Source of the DNA: Bugulina stolonifera | Lineage: Eukaryota > Bryozoa > Gymnolaemata > Cheilostomatida > Bugulidae | Direction: 5' to 3' | DNA: 64,000 bases | Assembly (NCBI GenBank): GCA_935421135.1 | Contig: OW285192.1 | Location: forward strand, 7,026,501-7,090,500 | In this document: in pieces, positions 28,501-41,500 of the stretch | Layout: each line of letters opens with the position of its first letter | Numbering within the stretch: position 1 is the stretch's first letter | Made by a program: the position numbers and the translations under genes | Notes under the pieces: model-generated | Database searches by the model: none | What the model was told of the DNA's origin: nothing | Seen by the model: only the letters and a program-made list of their open reading frames with translations

Positions 28501-31500
28501 ACCACCTGCCAAACGTGCACGAGTTAGTCAAAAGTCTACAAAGAAAAAGCGTAAAGGAAGAAAAACAGTTTTTGACTAAATGAAAGATAAATATATAATC
28601 CACACCTAGACTCACCACTCCCCACTCTTAGACAAGCGACTGTAGGAGCAAGTACTAGATGGAACAACTCTCACACTATCGAACATGTCCGTCACACATC
28701 GAGCCATCTCTCTCTCCAAGGTTTCTGAAGACTCTCCAGACACGGTTGACTCCAGTTTTGACTTATTTGCCACTCCGCCAACTCATACTAGCGTGCTCAG
28801 AGGTGAGTGGGTACCTTTGGCTCCTGTTACGGACTCCCCTGATGGCACTATTGAATTTAACATCCCGCCCGCAGACGAACTCTACACAGATCTATCAAGG
28901 TCTTACTTACACACCACAGTAAAGGTGAGCAAGGCTGATGGAAGCGTACTACCTGCGGAAGAACAACTAAAGGTTGTTCCAGGGGACAATTTTATGCACA
29001 GTCTCTTTTCTTCTGCCACTGTTCAACTGGCCGGGCAAGATGTTGAGTATGAACCAAACTATGGACATAGAGCTTATGTCGAGAATCTCCTAAACTATGG
29101 TAAAGATGCTAAGAGCACATATATGAAAGTTGGGAGTGGGTGGATGGAGGATGAAGGAACTGGAGAAGACTATGATGGTATACCTCCCGAAGTGGTTGAA
29201 AAAAGAAAGAAACTTATAGCCACAAGTAAAGAGATGAGCTTCTATGGGAGACCTAGGTTGAGTATGTTTTCTCAAGGAAGACTTATTCCACCAGGAGTTC
29301 GCTCTCGCCTTACTCTACAACGTGCTATTCCACAAATGGCCCTCTTAGCAGAAACAGACAACCCTGCAGGAGGGGCGAAGATTTCTATAACTAAGACAGA
29401 ATTGTGGATTCGACGTGTACAAGCCAATCCGGCCTTACAAAAAGCACAAATGGATGTTTGGGTTGTGCAACAAGAGTCTATAAAACTACCAATTGACCGA
29501 ATAAAAACTCATTTCCATGTCATCCCTGCTGGACACCAGTCAGTGAGAGTAAACTTTGATCAAGCGGGACAGAAGCCAAACAGAGTCTTTGTCGGACTAG
29601 TCAACCATACTGCAAAGAGTGGAACGTATAAGCAAAATCCCTTCAAATTTGGACATAACAATCTAAGTTCATTAGAATTACTAATTGATGGAACACCGGT
29701 GACCCGAAGATATGAACCAAATTTTGCAAGTGGAAAGTTTGCTCGTGAATTCATGAATTTGTTCACTGTCACAAATACATCCGATGCTGACACAGGGAAT
29801 GAGATCTCCCCTAGCAAATACAAGTCCTGCGCTGCTCTCTACGCCTTTGACATTTCAGGAGATTTGTGTGATGACAACTTTCACTTGTTATCAAATGGGA
29901 GTCTATCTATTAATCTAGCATTTGCTAATCAAACTCAAAATACACTTGGACTGTTTGTATACGAAGAAAAAGATGACATTATCTACTTGAATGCAAATCA
30001 CGAAGTATCTATGGTAGCCGGGATGATGTAAAAAAAAAAATGGATACATTCTCAATCTCGAATATTCTATCTGATGATAAACTCTCATCAACCTCCTTTA
30101 GAGGAGTTATGCCAAGGGATCACTTCTTAGACTCCTTCTCCCCATCTGGATCTTTTGTTTTCAACACTCAAACAAGTGAGAAAAGTGGCGAGCATTGGAT
30201 CTCTGTTTTTTCGAATGGAAAAGAAATAGAGTATTTCGACTCCTATGGTCTCCCCCCTTCTATTTATCCTGATGTGGGTAAGATGTTACAACAATGGGGA
30301 ATACCAATAGTATGGAATGGAGAGTGTCTACAAGAAGAGAGTACTAACGTGTGTGGAGACTACTGCATCTTGTTCTGTCTCCTTCGAGCTCGAGGGTGGA
30401 GTATGGAGGGAATAATTACACGGCTAAGCAGAGTAGAAGGAAGAGTTCGAGATCATTCTATAAGAGCTCTATTTCAACGTTTATACTATAATAAAAGAAA
30501 TAATACTTTCCCACTCACAACGCATGTAAACAATATTATGCTTTTTTCACCTTTTCACTTTGACTAGAGAGAAATACTTCACCTTACTTATAATTCGTTT
30601 TTATACTACTATAACTAAAAAAAAAAAAAAAAAAAAAAGAGACCAATAGTTTTTATCTTACCTGCATTCTTTTTTTTTTTTTCTTTGCTTTTTAGATTTC
30701 TGCTTGATTCTTGATTCTTTTATTTTTTCTCTATTTATCTTCGTAATAAAACAATACTACTGAAGAAAGCTGCATCTTTTCTATCTTGGAATAATACTCA
30801 TCCATGGGTTGTTGTGGTCTCGCCCCTATCCGAGGCCCGCTCCGGGGAGGACGGAGAGTCCACCATGTTAGAAAGATCCTTTCGGGCAGGACTCCCCACT
30901 CCTATTATTTTCCCCTTCTTCCGTGCCTCTTTTAACGCATCCACCTCTTCTTTCCTCTTCTGACTGCACTCTTCTTCCTCAATAATTCCATCCATTTGTG
31001 AGTCCGTTAAGCCCGCAAATAACTCTTCTTGGTTTTGTACTATGTTGTCAGTATCCATTGATAATGTACTATTGTAGTAGTGTAGCTGTACAGTAGTGAT
31101 GTGGTGAACTTTGAATGCTGAGACTGTGATCCCACTCTCCCTTTATACAACTGCTCATTTCTTGACTCCTCCCTTTTTTTATCCAATCCCAATGTGACCC
31201 GATGTGAATCCGAAGCCTTCCGATGTGAATCCGAAGCCTCCCGATGCATCCCGATGTGAATCCGAAGCCTTCCGATGCATCCCGATGTGATTCCGAAGCT
31301 TCCCGATGCATCCCGATGTGAATCCGAAGCTTCCCGATGCATCCCGATGTGATTCCGAAGCTTCCCGATGCATCCCGATGTGATTCCGAAGCTTCCCGAT
31401 GCATCCCGATGTGAATCCGAAGCTTCCCGATGCATCCCGATGTGATTCCGAAGCTTCCCGATGCATCCCGATGTGATTCCGAAGCTTCCCGATGCATCCC

Positions 31501-32516
31501 GATGCATCCCGATGTGAATTGACACATCGGGATGCATCGGGAAGCTTCGGAATCACATCGGGATGCATCGGGATGCATCGGGAAGCTTCGGAATCACATC
31601 GGGATGCATCGGGAAGCTTCGGAATCACATCGGGATGCATCGGGAAGCGTCGGATTCACATCGGGATGCATCGGGAAGCTTCGGAATCACATCGGGAAGC
31701 TTCGGAATCACATCGGGATGCATCGGGAGGCTTCGGATTCACATCGGGGTGCATCGGGAGGCTTCGGATTCACATCGGGGTGCATCGGGAGGCTTCGGAT
31801 TCACATCGGGGTGCATCGGGAGGCTTCGGATTCACATCGGGGTGCATCGGGAGGCTTCGGATTCACATCGGGAGGCTTCGGATTCACATCGGGGTGGGGA
31901 AATGGTTAGACTCCGCCCACTGAATACTACTATTTAAGGTATAAGTTTCTCACTCTAGCAGTATGAACAATCAGCCTCTAGTCAACAGAGTGAGAGTAAA
32001 CAGAGACAGCTACCTACTAGTCAGTGCCTGATCAGAGATGTCAACAAGTAGAACATAAGGTTAGTGTTAAATGGAGTAATTGGCAGCAATTGTGAAGTGT
32101 TTATTGTATAAAATGCTATCAAGCTAAAAAATAACTCACACCCTACTACTATATATTTTTATAGGGAGGCTAAACAATTTAATATATTACATTATAGTCC
32201 CACCCCAGTGGAACTCGGAATGGGCGGCGGGCCGCTGCCTAGTCGCTTGGCCCGGTGGATACGGGGCACCGGCGTCGCCTCCACGTGTACGGTCGGCGCC
32301 GCACGCAACGTGGGCGGACGCGGCTTGACCGCCTCAAACGATTGGTCGTTCGGGTGAGTGGGGGTTGCGGGGGGGAGGGTGGGCGGCGGTGGAGGAGGGG
32401 TGGCGGTGATGACGGTGATGGCGGCGGCGGCGGCGGCGGCGGCGGTGGTGGTGGTGGTGGTGGCGGCGGCGGCGGCGGTGGCGGTGGTGGTGGTGGCGGC
32501 GGTGGTGGTGGTGGCG

Positions 32517-32547
<31 letters not shown>

Positions 32548-35500
32548 TGGTGAGGGCGGTGGTGGTGGCGGCGGCGACGGCGGTGGTGAGGGCGGCGGTG
32601 GCGGCGGCGGCGACGGCGGTGGCGCGGACGGGACGAGGGCGGTGGCGGGGAGGAGGGAGGAGTGGGAGGTGGGGGAGGGGGAGGGGAGGAGGGTGGGAAG
32701 GAGGAAGGGAAGGGGTCGTGGCCGGGTTCGGGGTCAAGTGTGCAAATGTTTTTTCGACCAATCAGAAGGGGGGATTTTGGGGTGACCTTGGCAAGGTCGT
32801 GTGCAAAATTTTTGTGCTCTTCTGTGATTGGTTGAAATCGGAAATACCGGCTTGTGATTGGTTGAAAACAGGGGTCAATGAGTGCGTGTCTGTCTAGAAG
32901 TGCACTGACTATACTACTATTGTGTTATGACATTGTGCAAAATATAATGTCTGACACTATGCAACTTCACTGTGTGAGTTTCAAGATGTGGCATAATCAG
33001 TGATAGCCATCCCAAAATGGGGCAATTTAAAATGGGGCTTGCGAGATTTTGTAGAATTATGACTCGATGAAAGTCTTTATGGCATCACATGGTCAGTTAC
33101 TGTCAGGTTTTATTAAAATCAGTCTTAAAAGAAAGCTGAGAGATTTATCTTTTGTTTGATATATGAAATGCAAAAGTTTGAAGCAAGCTCATACAGAATA
33201 ATGAGGCTCAAACCTTAAATATCGAAAAATTTGCTGGCGACTCCTGAATTATGCACAGCACTGTATATTGTCATGACGTTACACAAAGTAGTAATTCATA
33301 TTGACATTTTATTTTTGTATCTAGACTGAATGTATGTAACTAACATGTAATATTATGCAAATCAATCTCAACATGTTTGCTGTAATTTGTGTGTACTACG
33401 AGAGCAAAAACCTCAACAGGTATGGTTTTTTAATATTGCAAGGCCATCAACACAATGTATCACATTGGAAACACTCTCATCATTGATGTTTTTAGGACTC
33501 TCCTGTAGCAATATAACAAATGGAAACCATTCCACATTTAGCATACCCGCCTGGTTGAGAAATAGACCAATGCTAACCAATGCTCAGATCCGATACAGGT
33601 GTGACGAGGGCTTTGTTATTCAAGGCACTGAAGTAGAGACTAGCCAGTATATCAGCTGTGGAGCTGATGGACAGTGGACACCAGCACGGGTCATCAACTG
33701 CTGGGGTATGTGCCACATGCTGCCCAAATTATGATAATATTTTGATGACAGAACTGGTACTAAAATATCAAAAATAACAAATCTGAACCCGTATATTATA
33801 ATATTATTTTATTGTCTTTTTGTACAAATATGCTTGGTAACCGCCTTGTCAATACTTTATGGGCTTCGAGAGAGTGTAAATGAAATGTCTTCTATAAATA
33901 TAATGTTTTTGACAGCAAGAAGATGTCCTTCACTATCTGTACCAAACTTGTTATACCGGAATAGTACAAGTGGTGGATTTCGTCGTGATGAACAGACAAG
34001 TGTATACTACTTTGGTGATGTGGTAGAAATGAAGTGTCCTCAAGGATTTGAGTTTAATAATACAAACAATGACAAGTTGAAACTGAGTTGTGAGTCCAGT
34101 GGTAGATGGAATGATACTATCAGAGAGTGTGTAGGTAAATATTTAGAAAGACAAAATACTGTGCAAATGTACATCAACAGCAAAAGACGAGCAATAGGTA
34201 TTTTCGAACAATACTAGCCAAAAAATCATCACCAGAGCTACATGTATATCGTTCTATGCATTTGTATTTGTGTAATATTTAATGATGTGTTAAAAGCAAA
34301 ACACCTTTATTAAGTATAAATATCCATACATTTGTTTTCTGTTCCAACTAACAGCTACTCATAGTATATGCACGTAGTATTATGCATGTACAATTTTACT
34401 TGTCAAGTGATAATCCAATTTTAGATTTGTTGTATCATCAATATAAAGGGCATACAACAGGTTCTGACACACAAGAAACTCTGATATTTGCACTCAAATG
34501 TTCATTTTGAATCCCTAATGTTGTAGCACAATATTCAGCAGGAATTTCATTATGTTATTTCAGAGTTACAATGTACAGAGCTTCTGCCACTCCCAGATAA
34601 AATTGTTCAGTTATCAGAACAGTTCAACCAATCTTACTTCAGGCACGGCCAGAATATAAAGATACTGTGTGAAGTGGGTTATGATACGCCTTTGGGAGAT
34701 TCGGAACAAACGACCACGTGCATCGGCAAAAATATATGGCGGCCACACAATCTTGAACCTTGTAAAAGTAACCGATACTTCTTTGTACAACAAGTATATT
34801 GGCAATTTTTTTAGATGATTAAAATTTAAATTGATTTTTATTATCAAATCCCTTGTCAGCTACGCTATGCTGTGTCCATGTCAATTCACACTGAACTCTG
34901 CATGCACGCTCTTTTACGCAAGTTTAGACGTGCATGTACATGTACTGTAACTGCTACAAACGCTGTAGTGGTACAGACACTATTTAAAGCACAGTACGCT
35001 ATAAAGTACCTCACACAGTGCATTATACATTTTAACTAAAATTTTAACTGTAAACACAGTCTATGAACAAATAATGTGACATTTTCTTTAATCAGGAGTA
35101 AACTGCTCAGACCCTGGTCCTGGTGAGAATATAGCTAGAAGAGATGCAGAAGATCTCCTCTTTATGTCAAACGTAACGTATTTATGTCTGAATGGCTACA
35201 TTGATAACAACACTAAGTCACAGACTGTCACTACTATCTGCAGAGCTGATAAGACATGGTCACTTCCTCCTGCACAATGTGTTCGTGAGTACCTATTGCA
35301 CAATGCTATAGCTGATATATTAAAATCATGTTTAAAAATGTTGCCAATGTTCTTACTATAAGATATGTTCTTGAACAAATACTATATTGCATTTTAGCTA
35401 TTCGCTGCAAACACCCCATCTTAGTGGAAGGATTTGTAAATATGACGCTAAATGAAACCTACACATATCCTAACAGCGTGACAGCTAATTGTCTACCAGC

Positions 35501-38500
35501 GTACAATGTCCTAGGAAACAGAGAGATTACATCTGTGACTTGGACTTGTACTGTGATAGGAGTATGGGATATCAACAGAAAAGGTTCATGTGTCAAAGAG
35601 CACCCTTTTGTAAGTGTTCAATAGTGATTTCGCGACTTAAATTTCAAGCACAGGCCAAACTGCTCAAGACTTTTCCGAGCCACTTCCTTCACAGGGTTCT
35701 AAACACACTGGCCTGTGCCAACTTAAATCCTTCTTTTGATGCGAGAAATTCCCGATCTAGTGGCAGTTTTCTCCTATACATGTATTTTAAGTCAATAGCC
35801 TATTCGACAAGGTGGGTTGATCTCAGATGTTGCAAAGACGCTACTTAATGTTGAATCAAATCAATCATAGACAATGCTTTCGTTTAAAAAACTGTTGCTT
35901 TTTCTGGCAAAACCTTTGATCCGCTAACGTAATAATGACTGTTGCAACTCAACAGTAACATTATATGCAGCTTCTACATGCAGGTGGCTACTAGCATATG
36001 ATTAACAGTCTTTCTAATACAGTATATGCATTCCAACACTTTTGCAATATGTCCATAGATAATTGAAAATGTTGGAGGTTAGGCAATTGTATTCAGTATC
36101 TTCTGTCAAATATGTTCAACGTAACATGGCCGAAGGGATGACCGAAGCGACCGCCAAATAACCGCTTACACGTGTGTTGCTATACTAGTGTTTTTATCCT
36201 TATTGAAATAAGCTCAACTAAAGATATGCATTTATTATTACACCAACTGTCCTGTAGCAGTCCACTGCCCCATGTGCTCAATTAGAGCATTCTCAGAATG
36301 TGATTAAACTCCCACATTTTGATGACTGTGGGCAGCAGCTGTTGCCTAACCTGACCTTGCTAACACCCTTAGTGTATGAACACTCCATGCACATGTTGTA
36401 TATACTTACATGTACTTACATTTACTTACATGTATGTATGTACATGTAAGTACATACATGTAAGATTATAAGTACATGTATGTTTCTACATGTACATCGA
36501 GTAGTTCCTACTGTACCCAAGTCATTGTAAAATTCTTGTACTGTTTCTTACTTCAGTATGATTTCAAAGTTTCCGCAGCTGAACAGATTGGCGAGGCTCA
36601 AGTGTCATTTGTACAAACCAGAGCATACCACAATATCAGGGTCAACTACACTCTCAGATATACAGGTAGCATATTATCCAACTTATAAACTTATTGAACT
36701 CAATTAGCTCCATCAGGTTCTCATAAAAATAAACTTGGTTCAACAGAGATTTATCATTATCCAGAATATTATCAATTTGGAACTTGTGCGTATGAATGTG
36801 CATGTTATTTAGGATTATTTCTCTATCATGTACATGTACATGTAGGAGCTTTTGTCCAATGCACTTCTCGATTAAACAATTCTTGCAGAAATTCTCTGTA
36901 TTTCTGGCAATGTAGAAATGTTGTGAGACATATTTAATTCTTGTATCTTCTGCTTAGGTGTCCATAACCTTACGAAGAATAGCTACGAGTCCGCATTAGG
37001 TTGGTCAGCAAGCACTGCAGGCTACCATGAGCGTAAGATTTACGTAAAGCCTGGGTACCAGTATACATTTCATGTAGGTGTAACACCATTACCATGTTGT
37101 AAATATTCCAAATGCCATCCCTGTGAAAAAGCAATCAAACTCAAAAAACTATCTTAATGTCCATAATGTATAATATCAAACCTACAATATTTATAGGACT
37201 ATTTATTCTCTCATTATTCGAATTTATCACAGTAGTCGCCTAATAAATGACATAATAAGAATAATAATTATTGCTTCTAAAAAATGCAACCAGTGCTTGA
37301 GGCATAATCACTAATGAATAGCACCTGCCCCAACTTGCCTATTTAAAAGTATCTACGGCAGGATATCGTAGAATGTCCACATCCAGCTCGCTCTCACATA
37401 ATAGTATGTTTTAGTTAGACACATCTGAAAACGTTCACGACGAGCACACAGAAGAGGCAGAATCGTTAGCACCATTCACCCACGCTAGTGTGACCGGTAT
37501 CCCAGCGCTAAAGATTACATCAAATCAGTTCACAATCCAACCAAGAATAGCTTTGAAAGTTGCAAATGAAGGGCAAAGAATAAAAGATGTTGGCAGGTAA
37601 AGTAATGCTCATTTAAACTTTCTTTACCTGAGATATTTAACCAAAGCAAAATTTCTCGTAAAATCTTTCTACAGTGCAACTTGTCATAGCTTCAGATTGT
37701 CGCTTAGTAACGGAAGCATGCTGGATAAGAATGCCACAGTCTTTGTCGAAAATTTTGTGTTATGCTTTTGGCCATTTTGTGGTATTCCTGATAAGAAAAT
37801 TGTAAAAGATTCACAAACTACGAACGGTGAATTATTTTTCCTTTAAGAATTGCTTCAAAATGATTTGATATTCGTAACTTTGATGTGTAATTGAATTGGC
37901 TCTAAGAAAGCCGACAAAAAAGATCTGAAACATGTTTTTAGTGGTTATTGACAGTCGTAGCTAACTGGTTAGTTTATCAATAAAATAAATATTTTCTTAA
38001 ACACTTTGCATGTAGGTCTGTGGATGTAGCTGTCAGACAAGGTTTTACAGACAGAAATGGTGATATTCTCGGGTTCACAATAATAGTCTGTGAGATAAAC
38101 CCATTTCTGGACAGATCTTTCTATGACTCACAGTTTGTACCCGAGCTACCCACATATGACCAGGTAAATAATATTCAACTACTCATTTATTTCAAACATA
38201 ATTTTCTTTCTTTGTTAAGTTACATGCACATGCTTTCCCTAGGTCTGATTTCAGTCAGCGAAATATTCCTCAGATTAACAGTTCACTGGTTGCGTCGTCC
38301 ACAGTTACGATCAAATGACTTACAGTTTAAAAGTGTCTCTTTTTTTCTGAGTTGACATGGATGTGGAATCAAACAAGATACTTTTAGCTAAATTTATCTA
38401 ATAAACCATTAAAAGTATATTTTACTGAGTTGAATGTAATAGTGTTCTTTTTATAAGCTGTAAAGAAAATGTTTACTTCCTGAACAAAAAAAATTATAAT

Positions 38501-41500
38501 ACTTATATAAATCTAGCATCTATGACAAAAATTGCTGCTCACTGGATATGTATTATGAACAATTCATATTACCCGGGCTCAGGTTAAAACAACAACAGAA
38601 GCTGCAGTTTGGCTGCCTTATGAAGCAACTCCCAAATCCAACTTCTTTCATCCATCAAGATCAACCGTAGAAAATGCTGATACTTTGATAAGATATATAG
38701 AAAGAGTGAAACTTAAGCCCTTGTACAACAAAGTGGCTACTTTGGAAGGTGCTAGAGATACGGTTGCTATTTTAATAGGTGACGGGTATGTGTCTTAAAC
38801 TACTATTGTTTTCTAATAGCGGAGAGATATTCTATTCTATTAGAATCCAGCTATTAACACATACAAACCAAAGTGCCAAATCTATATTTGATTTATAATG
38901 TGCAAATGTATCAAAAATGTATTATGGTAATGATATTCCATCCCATGCTGTTTACTTACATATGTAGAACCTGCTACACCCAGAATTCTAGAAGGTTCTG
39001 CAATGGACCTCTGAGATCAAGAAGATTGTATTGTTTCAAGTTAAGAGCTTACACTGAGCACAGCCATCTTGATTCTGTTTGCTCCAAATATCACCTGACT
39101 GGTAAGCCAGAACCTCTCTCATATTTTCAAAGATGTTTGATCAAGAAAGGGGATGTTTGAGCATACTAAGAACTGAACATCTATAGATTATTTAAGTTTA
39201 TTCTTCTTACAGCTGGGGCCCAGCGGTTATCCAAGGAATCACTCGCACCACTACTGATGGCTTCAATACCATTTGCAATGCTCGTAGCAATAATATTTAT
39301 CTTCACATACTACGCATTCCGACGTGGCACCACAATTAAAAGAGCACTTCTGGGATCACAAGATAGCAATGCCTCTATTGCATTATTTGTAAGTAATATT
39401 TATAATGAATCAACTGGACTACTTTACAAAAGATCTGTGACTAAACAATTTCCTGTTTAACTCAAGGTGTATCTCAGTAGTCTGTTGAACCAGCATGACT
39501 CTATTCTGGTGATCATTTTTTACTCTTCACTAAAAAGACATGAATCAGTTAGCTTTCTCAGTTATATCATACTACTAGCTATATGAAGATAGCTTTAAAT
39601 ATTGCTGATGAAGACTAATATTGAGACTAAAGATCGTTCAAAATTATTAATTAAGTTGACAATAATAGGCGTATTTGAAAACTGTACTGGTTCATGTTAG
39701 AGATGGAACGGAGACAGCATTTTTGGATTCGAGACGAGATTCGAGACACTACTTCTAAAAAATTCGAGACGAGACGAGACTGGGTTTTAGGATTCAAGGG
39801 AATTTTTCTAAAAACTTTGTCAAATTTTATATATCTGCATGTTGGAACTCCAATAGTTTCAATTGCTACTCTGTAAACTCTGTATTTTATCATTATGCAT
39901 TGCAATAAAAGGAGGCTGTGAAATATATTGCACATGTATTCCACGTACGTTACATTGCATGTACACTGTACATGGGTACTACAATAATAAAATGTAATTT
40001 GACAAATTAGAATGGAGTTATGTTTCCTTTAATGGAATAATCTCACGAGTAGACAACTTTTGGTAAGGAACATTGCATTGTGGGAGTAGTGATTGACAGT
40101 CGTTAGTAATTCTGCATGACTTGTAATGATGGACTAGTAGCTCAGCGTTAGCTGCAATGCTATTACTAGGAAATCGGTGCTGGGAATGTACATATAGGTA
40201 GTATTACTAAATAATTTGAATAATGAATTTCTATTTGATAGATTTATTGTTGATTAGCAATTAGTTGTATTATAATTATTAATTTATTATAAATAAAAAT
40301 TATTAGCTGCTATTTGTTTACCAGCCTCGAATAGTAATTGCCATCTCGAGACGACTTTCGAGACAAGACAAGTCGATACGAGACTCGAGAAATCTCGAGT
40401 CTCGTTCCACCTCTAGTTCATGTAGGACTGCTTTAAATATCTGAGCATAACTGGAGCGTTCAGACGTGACTAATGCTTGATTTGAAGGGGCTTCCCCTTG
40501 TTTACGATAAATATCATTACCAGGCACGCCTAACTTAGCCTAACTTAGCGTTATAGCTAGCGCTATATTATTGAATAAAATAAATTGTTATTGCCACCGA
40601 GTGCTATTCATAAGCTTACACGGTGCAATATCCGTATATGCCTAATACGTCCCATAGAAAAACATCAATTAAATTGCCTGTAAAATTACCAGTTTCAAGT
40701 TACAAACAACTCAACAGTGATACATCAATTTAAATCTTTACAAAGTCAGTCACCTAATTCCCCCCTTGCTTCTCCCTAGGGATTCAAAATATTATGTTAG
40801 TTACTGGTTTTTTGTAGAACAAGAAGAAAGGAATGTATAAAATGACGCTATGGGACAAGATTTCCTCCATTTTTCACCCAACGAGTTCCCACATTCAACA
40901 AAGTGGAGCTCAACTGTCACAGATATTTGGTCATGAAGTCTATTACAATAGGTGAACATTTTAATCTCAAAAACTTACATGTAGGTGCATTCAATTCAAA
41001 GTCATCACCATTACATACACCTAATGGCGATACAATATAACAAAGAATATTGAATATTGAATTTATATATAAGCTCTTTGCTGACCCTAGGTGAAATTCT
41101 TTTCGGGCTTAGGCTGACCACTCAGTCCCTGCAGATCAGAACTTGAAAAATCAGAGATTCCTGTTTTTATATATTAGTAACCACACCATGGCAGCGCAGG
41201 TGAAAATTGCATCATCACTATCTATTCTAGCTTTATTATATTGTACTTCAATTAAAACGAGAAAAATCCAAGCTTTTCTATAATATTTGATATCGCTGAC
41301 ATGTATACCCAAAAGTCTGCAATATTTTTTGTTATATTGCATTGCCATTAGATGTACCTACACTGTACATGTACATACATGTAAAATGTAAATCGTACTA
41401 TGTACATGTATTTTTAGACTTGACCATATTGGATCTTCAGTAGACAGCGGTTCAATGGTTTCGTTTTATGACACTACCGTCTTGGTAAGTTAGCTTAAAT

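Larger units (their letters stand above)
22185..32918 (+). mobile_element. Polinton/Maverick-like virus-type element lacking a recognisable DNA polymerase
   Basis: 10,734 bp bounded by 727-bp inverted repeats beginning AGTAGTAT, with ATTGTG target duplication. Genes run rightward from 22968 to 30567: unknown coiled-coil protein, membrane-anchor-like protein, packaging ATPase, small Gly-rich protein, basic protein, integrase-chromodomain, penton candidate, small basic virion-like protein, major capsid candidate, adenain-like protease. One short gene runs leftward (30798-31058). Integrase, ATPase, protease and capsid genes place it in the Polinton/adintovirus group. No protein-primed family-B polymerase is found in any frame, and no gene is visibly broken, so it looks like an intact element that depends on outside replication functions. 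Confidence 0.93.
20739..33263 (-). mobile_element. Tc1/mariner transposon, split by the Polinton-like element
   Basis: Both ends carry the same inverted terminus CAGTGCTGTGCATAATTCAG... (20739-20763 and 33239-33263), each flanked by TA (20737-20738, 33264-33265), the Tc1 target. Without the inner 10,734-bp element and its 6-bp duplication the Tc1 copy is about 1.8 kb. Right-hand remnant 32925-33263 is non-coding. Confidence 0.9.

Noticed and set aside
31040..31937. Six overlapping open frames encoding HRDASGSFGITSGCIG-like repeats
   Set aside because: A 31-nt unit without stops, not a multiple of three, cycles through all frames; the open frames are a by-product of the tandem array.
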